NCBI RefSeq assembly: GCF_001428865.1
Contig: NZ_LMIV01000001.1
Location: forward strand, 1,101,881 to 1,165,880
Length of the DNA stretch: 64,000 nucleotides
Direction of reading: 5' to 3'
Origin: Sphingomonas sp. Root241
GTDB taxonomy: Bacteria; Pseudomonadota; Alphaproteobacteria; Sphingomonadales; Sphingomonadaceae
Shown here: one piece after another, positions 24,357 to 32,801 of the stretch
Position numbering within the stretch: position 1 is the first letter of the stretch
Layout: every line of letters starts with the position of its first letter
Notes under the pieces: generated by a model
Told to the model about the DNA's origin: nothing
Database searches by the model: none
Seen by the model: only the letters and a program-made list of their open reading frames with translations
Translations under genes and position numbers: made by a program

Positions 24357-25513
24357 AGCGGCGCACCTTCATCGCCGGCGCCGCGGCGGCGTGCAGCGTC
24401 CCGCTCACCACCAGCGCAGTACCTTTCGTGCCGCCGGAGCCCGATATCAGCGGACCCGGGCTCGACGCCCGTGCCCGCAAGAGCGGGCAGCATTTCGGCT
24501 GCGCGATCAAGTCGAGCCAGATCGCCAAGGATCCGGATTTCACTGCCGCGGTGCTGCGCGAGGCGGGGGTGATCGTCGAGGAATATGAACTCAAGCGCCA
24601 TGTCACGCAGGCGAAGCAAGGCACATATGACTTCAGCGGTGCCGACAAACTGATCGATTTCGCCCAGAAACATGGCCTCGCCGCGCGCGGGCATACCCTG
24701 GTCTGGTACGCGGCGAACCCGCCCTGGCTCGAGGCGGCGCTGCCCGGCGCCAGTCCGCGCGGCCGCGAGGATCTCCTCGGCGGCTATATCCAGACGGCGA
24801 TGCGCCGCTATGCCGGGCGCATCACCGAATGGGACGTGGTCAACGAGCCCGTCGAGCCTAACCAGGGCCGCCGCGACGGGATGCGCACCAAGAACATCTG
24901 GGAACAGGCGTTCGGCGACCGCTATGTCGACCTGGCGTTCCAGATCGCCCGCGAATCCGATCCCAAGGCCAAGCTGTTCCTCACCGATTTCGGACTCGAG
25001 CACAATTCGCGCCGCTGCGCCGCGCGCCGGGATGCGATCCTGCAGCTGCTGGAGGGCGCCCTGTCGCGCGGCGTGCCGATCGACGCGCTGGGCGTGCAGG
25101 GGCACCTCAAGCCGTTCCGCGAGCCGTTTGACGAGCGCATCTTCGCCGATTTCCTCGATCGCGTGCGCGGGATGGGGTTGGGAATAGCGATCACCGAGTT
25201 CGATATCGCCGATCGCGGCGGGCCCGCCGACGTCACGGCGCGCGACGCGCAGGTCGCGGCGGTGGGGAGGGCGTTTCTCGACGTCGCGCTCGACAATCCG
25301 GCCATGGGCTCGGTGCTGAGCTGGGGCCTGTCCGACCGCTATTCGTGGCTGTCGACCTACCCCGAATATCGCTGGCCCGACGGGCAGAAGTCGCGCGGGC
25401 TGCCGCTCGACGCGGACCTTCGCCGAAAGCGGCTCTGGGCGGAGATGGCGGCGGCGTTCGATGCCGCGCCGCCGCGCCGGGCGAGTATCGAAACACACGG
25501 AGTGCCGGCATGA
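24353..25513 (+). CDS. Secreted GH10 glycoside hydrolase in the exopolysaccharide operon
   Basis: A 386-residue exported enzyme of glycoside hydrolase family 10 (endo-beta-1,4-xylanase type, TIM barrel). The N-terminus MKRRTFIAGAAAACSVPLTTSA is a Tat-like or Sec signal (RRTF). Catalytic residues are recognisable: acid/base Glu165 in EWDVVNEP and nucleophile Glu282 in IAITEFDI. HTLVWYAANPPWL and DALGVQGHLKPF are other GH10 strings. I chose the ATG at 24353 because it gives an ATGA overlap with the preceding gene; the ATG at 24314 would prepend 13 residues before the signal. Its place between glycosyltransferases and an acyltransferase suggests it acts on the organism's own polymer (trimming or release) rather than on plant xylan; this is inference. 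Confidence 0.88.
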   Translation: MKRRTFIAGAAAACSVPLTTSAVPFVPPEPDISGPGLDARARKSGQHFGCAIKSSQIAKDPDFTAAVLREAGVIVEEYELKRHVTQAKQGTYDFSGADKLIDFAQKHGLAARGHTLVWYAANPPWLEAALPGASPRGREDLLGGYIQTAMRRYAGRITEWDVVNEPVEPNQGRRDGMRTKNIWEQAFGDRYVDLAFQIARESDPKAKLFLTDFGLEHNSRRCAARRDAILQLLEGALSRGVPIDALGVQGHLKPFREPFDERIFADFLDRVRGMGLGIAITEFDIADRGGPADVTARDAQVAAVGRAFLDVALDNPAMGSVLSWGLSDRYSWLSTYPEYRWPDGQKSRGLPLDADLRRKRLWAEMAAAFDAAPPRRASIETHGVPA

Positions 25514-26598
25514 GAATCGCGTCCTTGACCGGCCTGCGCGGCCTCGCTGCAGTCGCAGTGCTGCTCTATCACATCCCGCATTCGCCCGCTTTCCAGGATT
25601 ATGCGATCGGGCTGTTCTCGCGCGCCTATCTGGCAGTCGACCTGTTCTTCGTGCTCAGCGGCTTCGTCATCTCGATCGGCTATTACGAACGCGTGGTGAA
25701 GCGCCCGAGCGCGGCGAGCTATGGCGATTTCCTGCTCAACCGTATGGCCCGCGTCTGGCCGCTCCATTTCGTCGTCGCTCTGGTGTTCCTCGCCCGCATC
25801 CTCGTCAATGTCTCGGGCGATCAGGCCGTGGCGCTGACGCCGGCCAACATCATTACCAACGTGCTGATGATCCAGAGCTGGGGATGGGGGACGCAGGCGC
25901 TTGCCGGCAACAGCTGGTCGGTGAGCACCGAACTCGTCGCCTATCTGCTGTTTCCGTTGATCGCGATCCTCGCTTTCTCCCGCGGGGTCTGGCTGCAGGT
26001 CGCCGGTGCGGTGGCGCTGCTGTTCCTCGTCGCGATGTTCGGCCACGGTTCGCGTGGGCCGCTCGACGTCAATGACGGGAACTCGGTCCTGCCGGTGCTG
26101 CGCTGTCTCGCCGGCTTCGCGCTGGGGGTGACTGCCTTCCGCGTCGCGCGGCACTCGTTGTGCGCGCGCCTACTGGGCGGCGAACACGGCTTTCTCGGGA
26201 GCTGCGCGCTGCTCGTCCTGGCATTGCTGATCCCCGGCGGCGATGTCGTGGCGGCGCTGTGTTTCCCGCTGCTCGTGATCGCCTGCTACTATGACGGCCG
26301 CGCGTCGCGGGCGCTGCTCGCGAATCCGGTGGTGTTCCATCTCGGGCTGATCAGCTATTCGATCTATCTCTGGCACCCGCTGGTCCGCGACGTCTTTGCG
26401 CGCGTGATGGGGATCGCCCACCGCCATGGATTCTCCGGGTTCGACTGGGCGTTCTACGCCGGCACGCTGATCGCGACATGGCTGGTATGCTGGGCGAGCT
26501 ATCTGCTGATCGAAGTGCCGGGCCACCGCGCGATCAAGAAGCTCGAGCGCCGTGTGGTGCCGCGGCCGCCGCTGCCGTTCCAGCAGGCCGCCGAATAG
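25510..26598 (+). CDS. Acyltransferase 3 family protein (exopolysaccharide decoration)
   Basis: A 362-residue integral membrane acyltransferase with about ten spans. It begins with the family motif RIASLTGLRGLAAVAVLLYHIPHS, in which the His is the presumed catalytic residue. It continues with AYLAVDLFFVLSGFVISIGYYERV and NRMARVWPLHF, all marks of the acyltransferase 3 family (OafA/ExoZ/NodX). These enzymes move acetyl, succinyl or related groups from the cytoplasm to polysaccharide outside. In this operon it most likely O-acylates the exopolymer. It starts in an ATGA overlap with the GH10 gene; the next gene begins two bases after its stop. Confidence 0.93.
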   Translation: MRIASLTGLRGLAAVAVLLYHIPHSPAFQDYAIGLFSRAYLAVDLFFVLSGFVISIGYYERVVKRPSAASYGDFLLNRMARVWPLHFVVALVFLARILVNVSGDQAVALTPANIITNVLMIQSWGWGTQALAGNSWSVSTELVAYLLFPLIAILAFSRGVWLQVAGAVALLFLVAMFGHGSRGPLDVNDGNSVLPVLRCLAGFALGVTAFRVARHSLCARLLGGEHGFLGSCALLVLALLIPGGDVVAALCFPLLVIACYYDGRASRALLANPVVFHLGLISYSIYLWHPLVRDVFARVMGIAHRHGFSGFDWAFYAGTLIATWLVCWASYLLIEVPGHRAIKKLERRVVPRPPLPFQQAAE

Positions 26599-26600
26599 GC

Positions 26601-27551
26601 ATGCGCGCCTCGACGATCATCGCGATCCCGACCTTCCGGCGCCCCGACCAGCTGCGTCATTTGATCGAGGCGATCGCGAAGCTCGATCGGCTGGAGGATG
26701 CGGCATTGCTCGTCGCGGACAATGATGCCGGCGGGGAAGGGGCGGCGGTAGCGGCCGCGATGGCGGAGAAGGGGCTCCCGATCCCGATCGAAGTCATCCG
26801 CGTGCCCGAACCCGGTCTGTGTCATGTCCGCAATGCGATTGTCGCGCATGCGCTCTCCATGGAGGGGATGCAGCGGTTGGTGATGATCGACGACGACGAA
26901 TGGCCCGAGCCGCAATGGCTGGCGGCGTTGCTCACCGTGCAGCAGCGCACCGATGCCGCGGTGGTCGGCGGACCGGTCATTCCGGTCTTCCGCGAAGGCA
27001 CGCCCGACTGGGCCGAGCAGACGCTCATATTCCGCCCCGAGCAGCGCCCCGAGGGGCCCGCCGAGATGCTCTACGCGAGCAACAACCTGCTGGTGATGCG
27101 GCCCGCATTGGTAGCGCTGGGCGCCCCGTGGTTCGATCCCGCCTTCAATCGCAGCGGTGGCGAGGATCTCGATTTCCTCACGCGTTTGAAGGCGATCGGC
27201 TTCACCTTCGCCTGGGCGCCGGGTGCGCGCGTCTCCGAATGGGTCGGCGCGGATCGCGCGAGAAGGGCATGGGTGCTGCGGCGGATGTGGCGGATCGGCG
27301 TCACCGATACGCGTGTCGCCCGCAAGCAGCGCGGGCTGATCGGGCGTGTCGGCCTTGGCCTGCGTTCGCTCGCATTGCTCGGCCTGCGCACCGCCGCGCT
27401 GCCGGCGCTGGCGTGGCAACGCCACCGCCGCCTCGACATCGCCGGCCAATGGGTAAAGGCGCTCGCCCGCCTCTATGCGCTGGCAGGCGGGAGCGACGCG
27501 ATTTACGCCGCTCCCAACCCGCTCAGTTCGCCCAGGCGCGGAAGCTCTTGA
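26601..27551 (+). CDS. GT2-family glycosyltransferase (last gene of the locus)
   Basis: A 316-residue GT-A glycosyltransferase: STIIAIPTFRRPDQLRHLIEAIAKL, LLVADNDAGGEG, PEPGLCHVRNAIVAHAL, RLVMIDDDEWPEPQWL (metal site) and NRSGGEDLDFLTRLKAIGF with the catalytic E-D pair. It resembles the gene at 21520-22446 in length and in the C-terminal part (RMWRIGVTDTR, WVKALARLYALAG). It is the last forward gene of the exopolysaccharide operon. Its final 29 bases overlap the convergent GH16 gene tail to tail. Confidence 0.9.
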   Translation: MRASTIIAIPTFRRPDQLRHLIEAIAKLDRLEDAALLVADNDAGGEGAAVAAAMAEKGLPIPIEVIRVPEPGLCHVRNAIVAHALSMEGMQRLVMIDDDEWPEPQWLAALLTVQQRTDAAVVGGPVIPVFREGTPDWAEQTLIFRPEQRPEGPAEMLYASNNLLVMRPALVALGAPWFDPAFNRSGGEDLDFLTRLKAIGFTFAWAPGARVSEWVGADRARRAWVLRRMWRIGVTDTRVARKQRGLIGRVGLGLRSLALLGLRTAALPALAWQRHRRLDIAGQWVKALARLYALAGGSDAIYAAPNPLSSPRRGSS

Positions 27552-28893
27552 CCACCATGTCGCCCGAACCGTCGTCGTAGCTGCCGGTCGTCTTCACCGC
27601 GACATCCATGATCGGGTAGAAGCGGAAGCCGCGGAACGGATTGACGCTCTGATAGGTCTCCAGCCCGTCGACGAACCAGGTGATGTATTCGGGCCCGATA
27701 TCGACGGCATAGCGATGGAAGCCTTGCGAGAAGCCCGACATTCCATAGGCCTGCTCGGCCTGGATGTTGGTGCCGCGCTGGAAATAGCGCACCCCGCCGG
27801 TGCCGCCATGGATCGTCGCCGAGACGTGCCGGTCGAAATCCCAGTAGCTCTGATATCCGAAGCCTTCATAGACATCGATTTCAGGCGGCCAGCCCGAAGT
27901 CGAGATCAGCCAGAAGGCCGGCCATGACCCTCGCCGCGTCGGCATCTTGGCGACCCACTCATATTGGCCATAGCCGATATGCGTGGAGGGCGTATTGTGC
28001 CCGCTCAGCACCACCGACCCGTAATTGTAGGCCACGCCGTTATAGGTGATCGGCGACCAGAGCTTCTGGGTGTGGAACACCAGCCCCTCGTCGGTGTAGC
28101 GCAGCGGCGGCTCGACCCACGGGTAGAGACTTTCGTCAAGATAGAGGCCGGTCTCGCCGTTGGCAGGCTGGGCGCGGCCGTGCGAGAGCGCGGTCGACCA
28201 CGCACCCGACCAGCCGGCATCGGACCAGCGCATCGTGCTTGGGGTCATCTCATATTGAAGCGTGCCATAGGTGCGGAAGGTCCGCGGATTGCGGAAGCCC
28301 CATGTGGCCGGGGCAGTGGCGGCGGCATCGGCATCCGCCGTGACGGTCGCCGATGCCGTGCCCTGGTTCGCACCCCACGGCGCCTCGCGCAGCTTGAGCG
28401 AGAATTGCTGCCCGTCGGTCGCGTCGAGGATCGGCACCGACACGGTCTGGCGCAGCGGATCGCCCGGGCGGAAGATCACCACATCTTCGGTCGCCTTGTA
28501 CTGATAGCCCGAGATCGCTTTGTTGGCGTCCGTTCCGTTTACGGTGATCACGCGGGCGATCACGGTATTGGGCGTCTGCTGGTTGAGCGTCACCGGCACA
28601 TAGGCGACCGATGCGCCCGGGTTGAACACCGCCGCGCCGATCGACAGCGTCGCCTTGGGCGGCAGCTTTGTGCCGTTGCCGAAGTCGAAGGCCGCGAAGC
28701 TGTTGGTGCTGGTGCTGGTTGCCGCGTCCTGGACTTGCGCTGGCGCTGCAACGGCAGTGGTCGTTTCGGGTTCGGCCGCAATGACGACCGTACCGGATTG
28801 CTGTTGGGAAGAATTGGCGCCGCCGCCTGCGCACGAAGCGAGCACGCAAAGAGAGAGGGCGCCCGCAAGCGGGCGCAAACAGGTAATACGCAT
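27523..28893 (-). CDS. GH16-family lipoprotein
   Basis: A 456-residue exported protein. The ATG at 28893 follows a GGGGGG ribosome-binding site, and the signal ends in a lipobox (LASC), so it is a lipoprotein. Residues about 25-65 are a Gln/Ala/Thr-rich linker. About 65-190 look like a Calx-beta/cadherin-like beta-sandwich (TLSIGAAVFNPGASVAYVPVTLN... TVSVPILDATDGQQFSLKL). The rest is a GH16 jelly roll with the catalytic string EIDVYE (Glu338, Asp340, Glu343) in the bulge form ExDxxE. GH16 enzymes cut beta-1,3/1,4-glucans and galactans. Next to exopolysaccharide genes it is probably a polymer-trimming or cell-surface remodelling enzyme. It is transcribed towards the operon, with a hairpin and promoter-sized gap upstream. 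Confidence 0.88.
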   Translation of the reverse strand: MRITCLRPLAGALSLCVLASCAGGGANSSQQQSGTVVIAAEPETTTAVAAPAQVQDAATSTSTNSFAAFDFGNGTKLPPKATLSIGAAVFNPGASVAYVPVTLNQQTPNTVIARVITVNGTDANKAISGYQYKATEDVVIFRPGDPLRQTVSVPILDATDGQQFSLKLREAPWGANQGTASATVTADADAAATAPATWGFRNPRTFRTYGTLQYEMTPSTMRWSDAGWSGAWSTALSHGRAQPANGETGLYLDESLYPWVEPPLRYTDEGLVFHTQKLWSPITYNGVAYNYGSVVLSGHNTPSTHIGYGQYEWVAKMPTRRGSWPAFWLISTSGWPPEIDVYEGFGYQSYWDFDRHVSATIHGGTGGVRYFQRGTNIQAEQAYGMSGFSQGFHRYAVDIGPEYITWFVDGLETYQSVNPFRGFRFYPIMDVAVKTTGSYDDGSGDMVVKSFRAWAN

Positions 28894-28956
28894 GAAACAC
28901 CCCCCGGTGTCGGCGGCCGACAACTGTGCCGCCTCAGGGGTATGTAGTACGAAAAG

Positions 28957-28980
28957 GGCGAGTAACCTAGGTTACTCGCC
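28957..28980 (-). terminator. Perfect 24-base palindrome after ugd; probable terminator
   Basis: Read on the minus strand, GGCGAGTAAC-CTAG-GTTACTCGCC is a perfect palindrome (10-base stem, 4-base loop) followed by CTTTTCG. It begins 48 bases after the ugd stop and 64 bases before the GH16 start on the same strand. A stem followed by a T run fits an intrinsic terminator of galU-ugd. Because the palindrome is exact, a protein-binding operator for the GH16 gene is an alternative. Confidence 0.55.
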
Positions 28981-29028
28981 GCATTTGCGCTAAGTTGAAG
29001 TCGAAAAGATGCTGAACGGTAAGTTGAT

Positions 29029-30372
29029 TTACTCTGCTGCAATCGCGAGTGCTTCAGGTGCAACTGCCAGTCCGCGCCCGACACCGGTATAAGTGAAGCC
29101 GGCGGCTTCCACGGTGTCGGGCCGGTAGATGTTGCGCAGGTCGACCAATACGTCGCCCTCCATCCGCGCGTGCAGTGCTTCGAGATCGAGCGCGCGGAAG
29201 GCGTTCCACTCGGTGACGATCACCAGGGCCGCGGCACCGTCGGCCGCCTCGTACGGCGAAGTCGCGAACTCGACATTGGGCAGCAAGGGCCGCGCCGCTG
29301 CCATGCCCTCGGGATCGAACGCGCTGACGCTCGCGCCATTGTCCTCCAGCGCCTGGATGATCGCGAGGCTCGGGGCATCGCGCATGTCGTCGGTGTTCGG
29401 CTTGAAGGTCAGGCCGAGCACGGCGATTTTCTTGCCGCGCACCGATCCGCCGCACGCGGTGATGATCTTGCGGCCCATCGCCCGCTTTCGTGTGTCGTTG
29501 ACCGCCACCGTCGCCTCGACGATGCGGACGGGCGTGCCCGAATCCTCGGCGGTCTTGACCAGGGCCAGCGTGTCCTTGGGGAAGCACGAGCCGCCATAGC
29601 CTGGCCCGGCATGGAGGAACTTCGCGCCGATGCGGTTGTCGAGCCCGATCCCGCGCGCGACCTGCTGGACGTCGGCGCCCACCGCTTCGCAGAGATCGGC
29701 GATTTCGTTGATGAAGGTGATCTTGACCGCGAGAAACGCGTTCGCGGCATATTTGATGAGCTCGCTCGTGCGCCGGCCGGTGAACAGGATCGGCGCCTGG
29801 TTCAAATAGAGCGGACGATAGACCTCCTCCATCACCGGGCGGGCGCGCTCGTCCTCGATGCCGATGACGATGCGGTCGGGGCGCTTGAAGTCCTCGATCG
29901 CGGCGCCTTCGCGCAGGAATTCCGGGTTCGAGGCCACGGTGAACTGCGCCTCGGGGTTGGTCTCCCCGATGATCCGCTCGACTTCGTCGCCGGTGCCGAC
30001 CGGGACGGTCGACTTGGTCACCACCACGGTGAAGCCCTTGAGGCACGGCGCCATCTCGGCCGCCGCTGCGTAGACATAGGAAAGATCGGCATGGCCGTCG
30101 CCCCGGCGCGATGGCGTGCCCACTGCGATGAATATCACATCCGCTTTCTCGACCGGCCCGGCGAGCTCGGTCGAGAAGGACAGGCGGCCCGCCGCGACGT
30201 TGCGCGCGACGAGATCGTCGAGCCCCGGCTCATAGATCGGGATCTGCCCGGCGTTCAGCCGCGCGATCTTGCCCTCGTCCTTGTCGACGCAAGTGACCTG
30301 GTGTCCGAAATCGGCGAAGCACGCCCCCGAGACGAGCCCCACATAGCCCGATCCGATCATCACGATACGCAT
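29029..30372 (-). CDS. ugd: UDP-glucose 6-dehydrogenase
   Basis: A 447-residue cytoplasmic enzyme that oxidises UDP-glucose to UDP-glucuronate with two NAD+. The N-terminal Rossmann domain is MRIVMIGSGYVGLVSGACFADFGHQV. VVTKSTVPVGTGDEV and SNPEFLREGAAIEDFKRPDRIVIG are family strings. The catalytic Cys is in the segment GPGYGGSCFPKDTLAL. The C-terminal UDP-binding domain has VLGLTFKPNTDDMRDAPSLAI. It lies 20 bases after galU on the minus strand, so the pair forms an operon supplying UDP-glucuronate to the exopolysaccharide made by the genes to the left. Confidence 0.97.
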   Translation of the reverse strand: MRIVMIGSGYVGLVSGACFADFGHQVTCVDKDEGKIARLNAGQIPIYEPGLDDLVARNVAAGRLSFSTELAGPVEKADVIFIAVGTPSRRGDGHADLSYVYAAAAEMAPCLKGFTVVVTKSTVPVGTGDEVERIIGETNPEAQFTVASNPEFLREGAAIEDFKRPDRIVIGIEDERARPVMEEVYRPLYLNQAPILFTGRRTSELIKYAANAFLAVKITFINEIADLCEAVGADVQQVARGIGLDNRIGAKFLHAGPGYGGSCFPKDTLALVKTAEDSGTPVRIVEATVAVNDTRKRAMGRKIITACGGSVRGKKIAVLGLTFKPNTDDMRDAPSLAIIQALEDNGASVSAFDPEGMAAARPLLPNVEFATSPYEAADGAAALVIVTEWNAFRALDLEALHARMEGDVLVDLRNIYRPDTVEAAGFTYTGVGRGLAVAPEALAIAAE

Positions 30373-30392
30373 TGCCGATACTCCTTACTGGT

Positions 30393-31286
30393 TCACGCCG
30401 CGCTGCGCAGCTGGCGCGCTGCGAGCAGGTTGCCGGCGAACAATTCGACTTCGTCGGCCAAGTCCTCGCGCTCCAACGCCATCGCCAGATTGGCGTGGAG
30501 GAAGCCCGCCTTGTCGCCGCAATCATAGCGGGTGCCGGCGAAGGTGAGCCCGTGGAAGGCCTGCTCGCCGATCATCCGCGACATCGCGTCGGTGAGCTGG
30601 ATCTCGCCGCCGGCGCCTTTCTCCTGGCTTGCCAGCACGCCCATCACTTCGGGCTGCAGGATGTAGCGGCCGATCACCGACAAATTGGACGGGGCGGTGC
30701 CCGGCGCCGGTTTCTCGACGAGTCCCTTTACTTGCGTAAGTGCGCCCGAGTGCGTGCCGGGGGTGATGATACCATAGCGATGCGTCTGCTCGTCGGGCAC
30801 CACTTCGGCGCAGATCAGATTGCCGCCGACCTGCTCATACGCATCGATCATCTGCTTGAGGCAGCCGGGCCGCCCGACCATGAAATCGTCGGCGAGCAGC
30901 ACCGCGAACGGCTCGTCGCCGACCACGTCGCGTGCGCACCACACGGCGTGGCCCAGCCCCATCGGCTCCTGCTGGCGGACATAGGCGACCGCGCCGGGCC
31001 GCAATCGCGTACGCCCGAGGATGTCGAGCGACTTGCCGCGCCCGCTCATCGTGGTTTCAAGTTCGAAAGCGATGTCGAAATGGTCTTCGATCGCCGCCTT
31101 GCCGCGGCCGGTGACGAAGATCATCTGCTCGATGCCAGCCTCGATCGCTTCCTCGACTGCATATTGGATCAGGGGACGATCGACGACCGGCAGCATCTCC
31201 TTGGGGATCGCCTTGGTTGCCGGGAGAAAGCGGGTACCTAGCCCGCCGACGGGAAACACAGCCTTACGCACTCGCTTCGGGGTCAT
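30393..31286 (-). CDS. galU: UTP-glucose-1-phosphate uridylyltransferase
   Basis: A 297-residue nucleotidyltransferase that makes UDP-glucose from UTP and glucose-1-phosphate. Signature strings are VRKAVFPVGGLGTRFLPATKAIPKEMLPVVDRPLIQYAVEEA at the N-terminus, GRGKAAIEDHFD, MGLGHAVWCARD, FAVLLADDFM with the metal-binding Asp, LVEKPAPGTAPSNL and RYDCGDKAGF. The ATG at 31286 has AGGAGG eight bases upstream; a GTG three codons earlier is less well placed. It is the first gene of the galU-ugd operon. Confidence 0.97.
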   Translation of the reverse strand: MTPKRVRKAVFPVGGLGTRFLPATKAIPKEMLPVVDRPLIQYAVEEAIEAGIEQMIFVTGRGKAAIEDHFDIAFELETTMSGRGKSLDILGRTRLRPGAVAYVRQQEPMGLGHAVWCARDVVGDEPFAVLLADDFMVGRPGCLKQMIDAYEQVGGNLICAEVVPDEQTHRYGIITPGTHSGALTQVKGLVEKPAPGTAPSNLSVIGRYILQPEVMGVLASQEKGAGGEIQLTDAMSRMIGEQAFHGLTFAGTRYDCGDKAGFLHANLAMALEREDLADEVELFAGNLLAARQLRSAA

Positions 31287-31405
31287 ATACACCACCTCCT
31301 TCGCTGCGATGCAGCATAGATTGATGGCGGCGAGGCGGCAATTTCGCCTCGGCGTCCTGAAGGCACCGGTGGTCTGTGTTTTGGGGTCCGTCGCTGCATC
31401 TGTTC

Positions 31406-31487
31406 GTCACCCCGGCGAAAGCCGGGGCCCAGGAGTCACATGCCATTCGGCCTGACAACTCCGGATCCCGGCTTTCGCCGGGATGAC
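31406..31487. repeat. REP-like inverted repeat, family A
   Basis: Arms beginning GTCACCCCGGCGAAAGCC (31406) and ending GGCTTTCGCCGGGATGAC (31487) are inverted copies across a short loop. They share the GGCGAAAGCCGGG core with 1678-1782 and 43118-43142. The repeat lies between the divergently oriented 5' end of galU and the 3' end of the LacI-type gene, in a 229-base gap with no gene. Confidence 0.75.
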
Positions 31488-31515
31488 GGCAATGGAGTGA
31501 AACGCGGCTGGCAGC

Positions 31516-32547
31516 TCAGCCCGCGGCGGGCGCCACCGATGCCCTTCGGATGAGCGTCGACACGAACAGCGATGCCTCGCCGTCCTCTCCCGGCGGACCT
31601 CCGCCTTCGCCACTCACGAGCTTCAGCGCCGCGGCGCGCGCCATCGTCGCGATCGGCCAGCGCACGGTGGTCAGCGGCGGCCAGAGGTGCGACGCGATCG
31701 GCGTGTCGTCGAAGCCGATGATCGACAGATCCTGCGGCACGTTGAGACCGCGCTGGCGCGCGACATGGAGCACGCCGGCTGCCATCTCGTCGTTCGACGC
31801 GAACACCGCGGTGGGGCGCGGCGAGAGATCGAGCAATTGCTCGGCAGCGCGCATCCCCGATTCGAACTTGTAATCGCCCTGGACGATCAGCGTGCGCTGG
31901 AGCGGCAGCCCGGCGCGCTCGATCGCTTCCTCATAGCCCTTTTGCCGCTCGAGCGCCGAGCGGAAGCCATGCGGCCCGAGCACCAGCCCGATCCGGCGAT
32001 GCCCCGATTCGATCAGATGCTCGACTGCGCCGCGCACTGCCTCGCGATCGTTCGAGGCGACCATGTGCGATGCCTCGTCGAGCGTCGCCGAACCCATGCG
32101 GACATAGCGCACGCCCAGTTTGGCGCAGAGCCCGGCGAGCTGGTCGTTCTCGGAAATCGGCGGCAGGATCATCACGCCGAACGGCCGCTGCCGCTCGAGG
32201 AAATGGCCGATATCCTCGAGCATCGTCGGCGAACCACGATCGACCGGGTGGACGATCAGTTCGAACTCGGTGTCGCGCAGCACTTCGAGCATGCCCTGCT
32301 GGACGTTGAGGACCATCTGCGCGTTGGGATTGTCGTGGATCAGCCCGATCAGGAAGTTGCGGCGAAGCGCCAGCGCGCGTGCCTGCGGATTGGGGACATA
32401 GCCGAGATCGGCGATGACTTCCTCGACGCGCTTGCGGGTGTCGCCGTTCAGCAGCGGCGACTGGTTGATTACCCGGCTGACGGTCTTCTTGGAGACGCCG
32501 GCGATGCGGGCGACGTCGTTGATCGTGGGCTGGCTGCTGCGCTTCAT
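31516..32547 (-). CDS. LacI-family transcriptional regulator of the pectin island
   Basis: A 343-residue LacI/GalR-type regulator. The N-terminal helix-turn-helix and hinge (PTINDVARIAGVSKKTVSRVINQS... LNGDTRKRVEEVIADLGYVPN) are complete. The periplasmic-binding-protein-like effector domain follows (LIGLIHDNPNAQMVLNVQQGM, GHRRIGLVLGPHGFRSA, PTAVFASNDEMAAGVLHVARQRGL, LSIIGFDDTPIASHLWPPLTTV). The start is the ATG at 32547; a longer in-frame reading is rejected because it precedes the canonical N-terminus. It is divergent from the polygalacturonase gene. Five TGACACCGGT-type sites in the island, one in this intergenic gap, are the likely targets, since LacI proteins favour palindromes with a central CG. 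The inducer is presumably a uronate or its catabolite; not shown by sequence. Confidence 0.93.
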   Translation of the reverse strand: MKRSSQPTINDVARIAGVSKKTVSRVINQSPLLNGDTRKRVEEVIADLGYVPNPQARALALRRNFLIGLIHDNPNAQMVLNVQQGMLEVLRDTEFELIVHPVDRGSPTMLEDIGHFLERQRPFGVMILPPISENDQLAGLCAKLGVRYVRMGSATLDEASHMVASNDREAVRGAVEHLIESGHRRIGLVLGPHGFRSALERQKGYEEAIERAGLPLQRTLIVQGDYKFESGMRAAEQLLDLSPRPTAVFASNDEMAAGVLHVARQRGLNVPQDLSIIGFDDTPIASHLWPPLTTVRWPIATMARAAALKLVSGEGGGPPGEDGEASLFVSTLIRRASVAPAAG

Positions 32548-32624
32548 TGCGATGGGACATAACCCGGCTGTGCGATTGCGCCAAATGCAGTTGTGAAGGT
32601 GCGTCTGTGCCGCCCATTCCAATC

Positions 32625-32717
32625 CCCGTTCGCGCTGAGCTTGTCGAAGCGCCGTCCTGCTCCTCTACGGCAGGATGAAGACGGGAACGACGCTTCGACA
32701 GGCTCAGCGCGAACGGG
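32625..32717. repeat. REP-like inverted repeat, family B
   Basis: CCCGTTCGCGCTGAGCTTGT (32625 onward, extended by CGAAGCG) is matched in inverse by CGCTTCGACAGGCTCAGCGC followed by GAACGGG ending at 32717. About 26-base arms flank a 39-base centre. The same family recurs at 54055-54168. It sits between the LacI-type gene and the operator before the polygalacturonase gene. Confidence 0.78.
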
Positions 32718-32748
32718 AGAGGGGCGGTTGCCACTCAACCGCATTTCC

Positions 32749-32763
32749 TGATACCGGTGTCAT
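32749..32763 (+). promoter_or_regulatory. TGACACCGGT-type operator, site 1
   Basis: TGATACCGGTGTCAT, 39 bases before the chosen start of the polygalacturonase gene and in the divergent gap with the LacI-type gene. The core TGAYACCGGTGTCA is a 14-base near-palindrome with central CCGG. Four other copies are listed at 35641, 35777, 41482 and 43188. Confidence 0.68.
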
Positions 32764-32801
32764 CAACGGCCGCGAGAGCCGGACGTTGCGAGAGGATGTC
32801 C

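Noticed and set aside
31447..31459. CGGCCTGACAACT resembling a TTGGCYTGAC-type site
   Set aside because: It is in the loop of a family A repeat, lacks TTGG, and is not next to a uronate gene.
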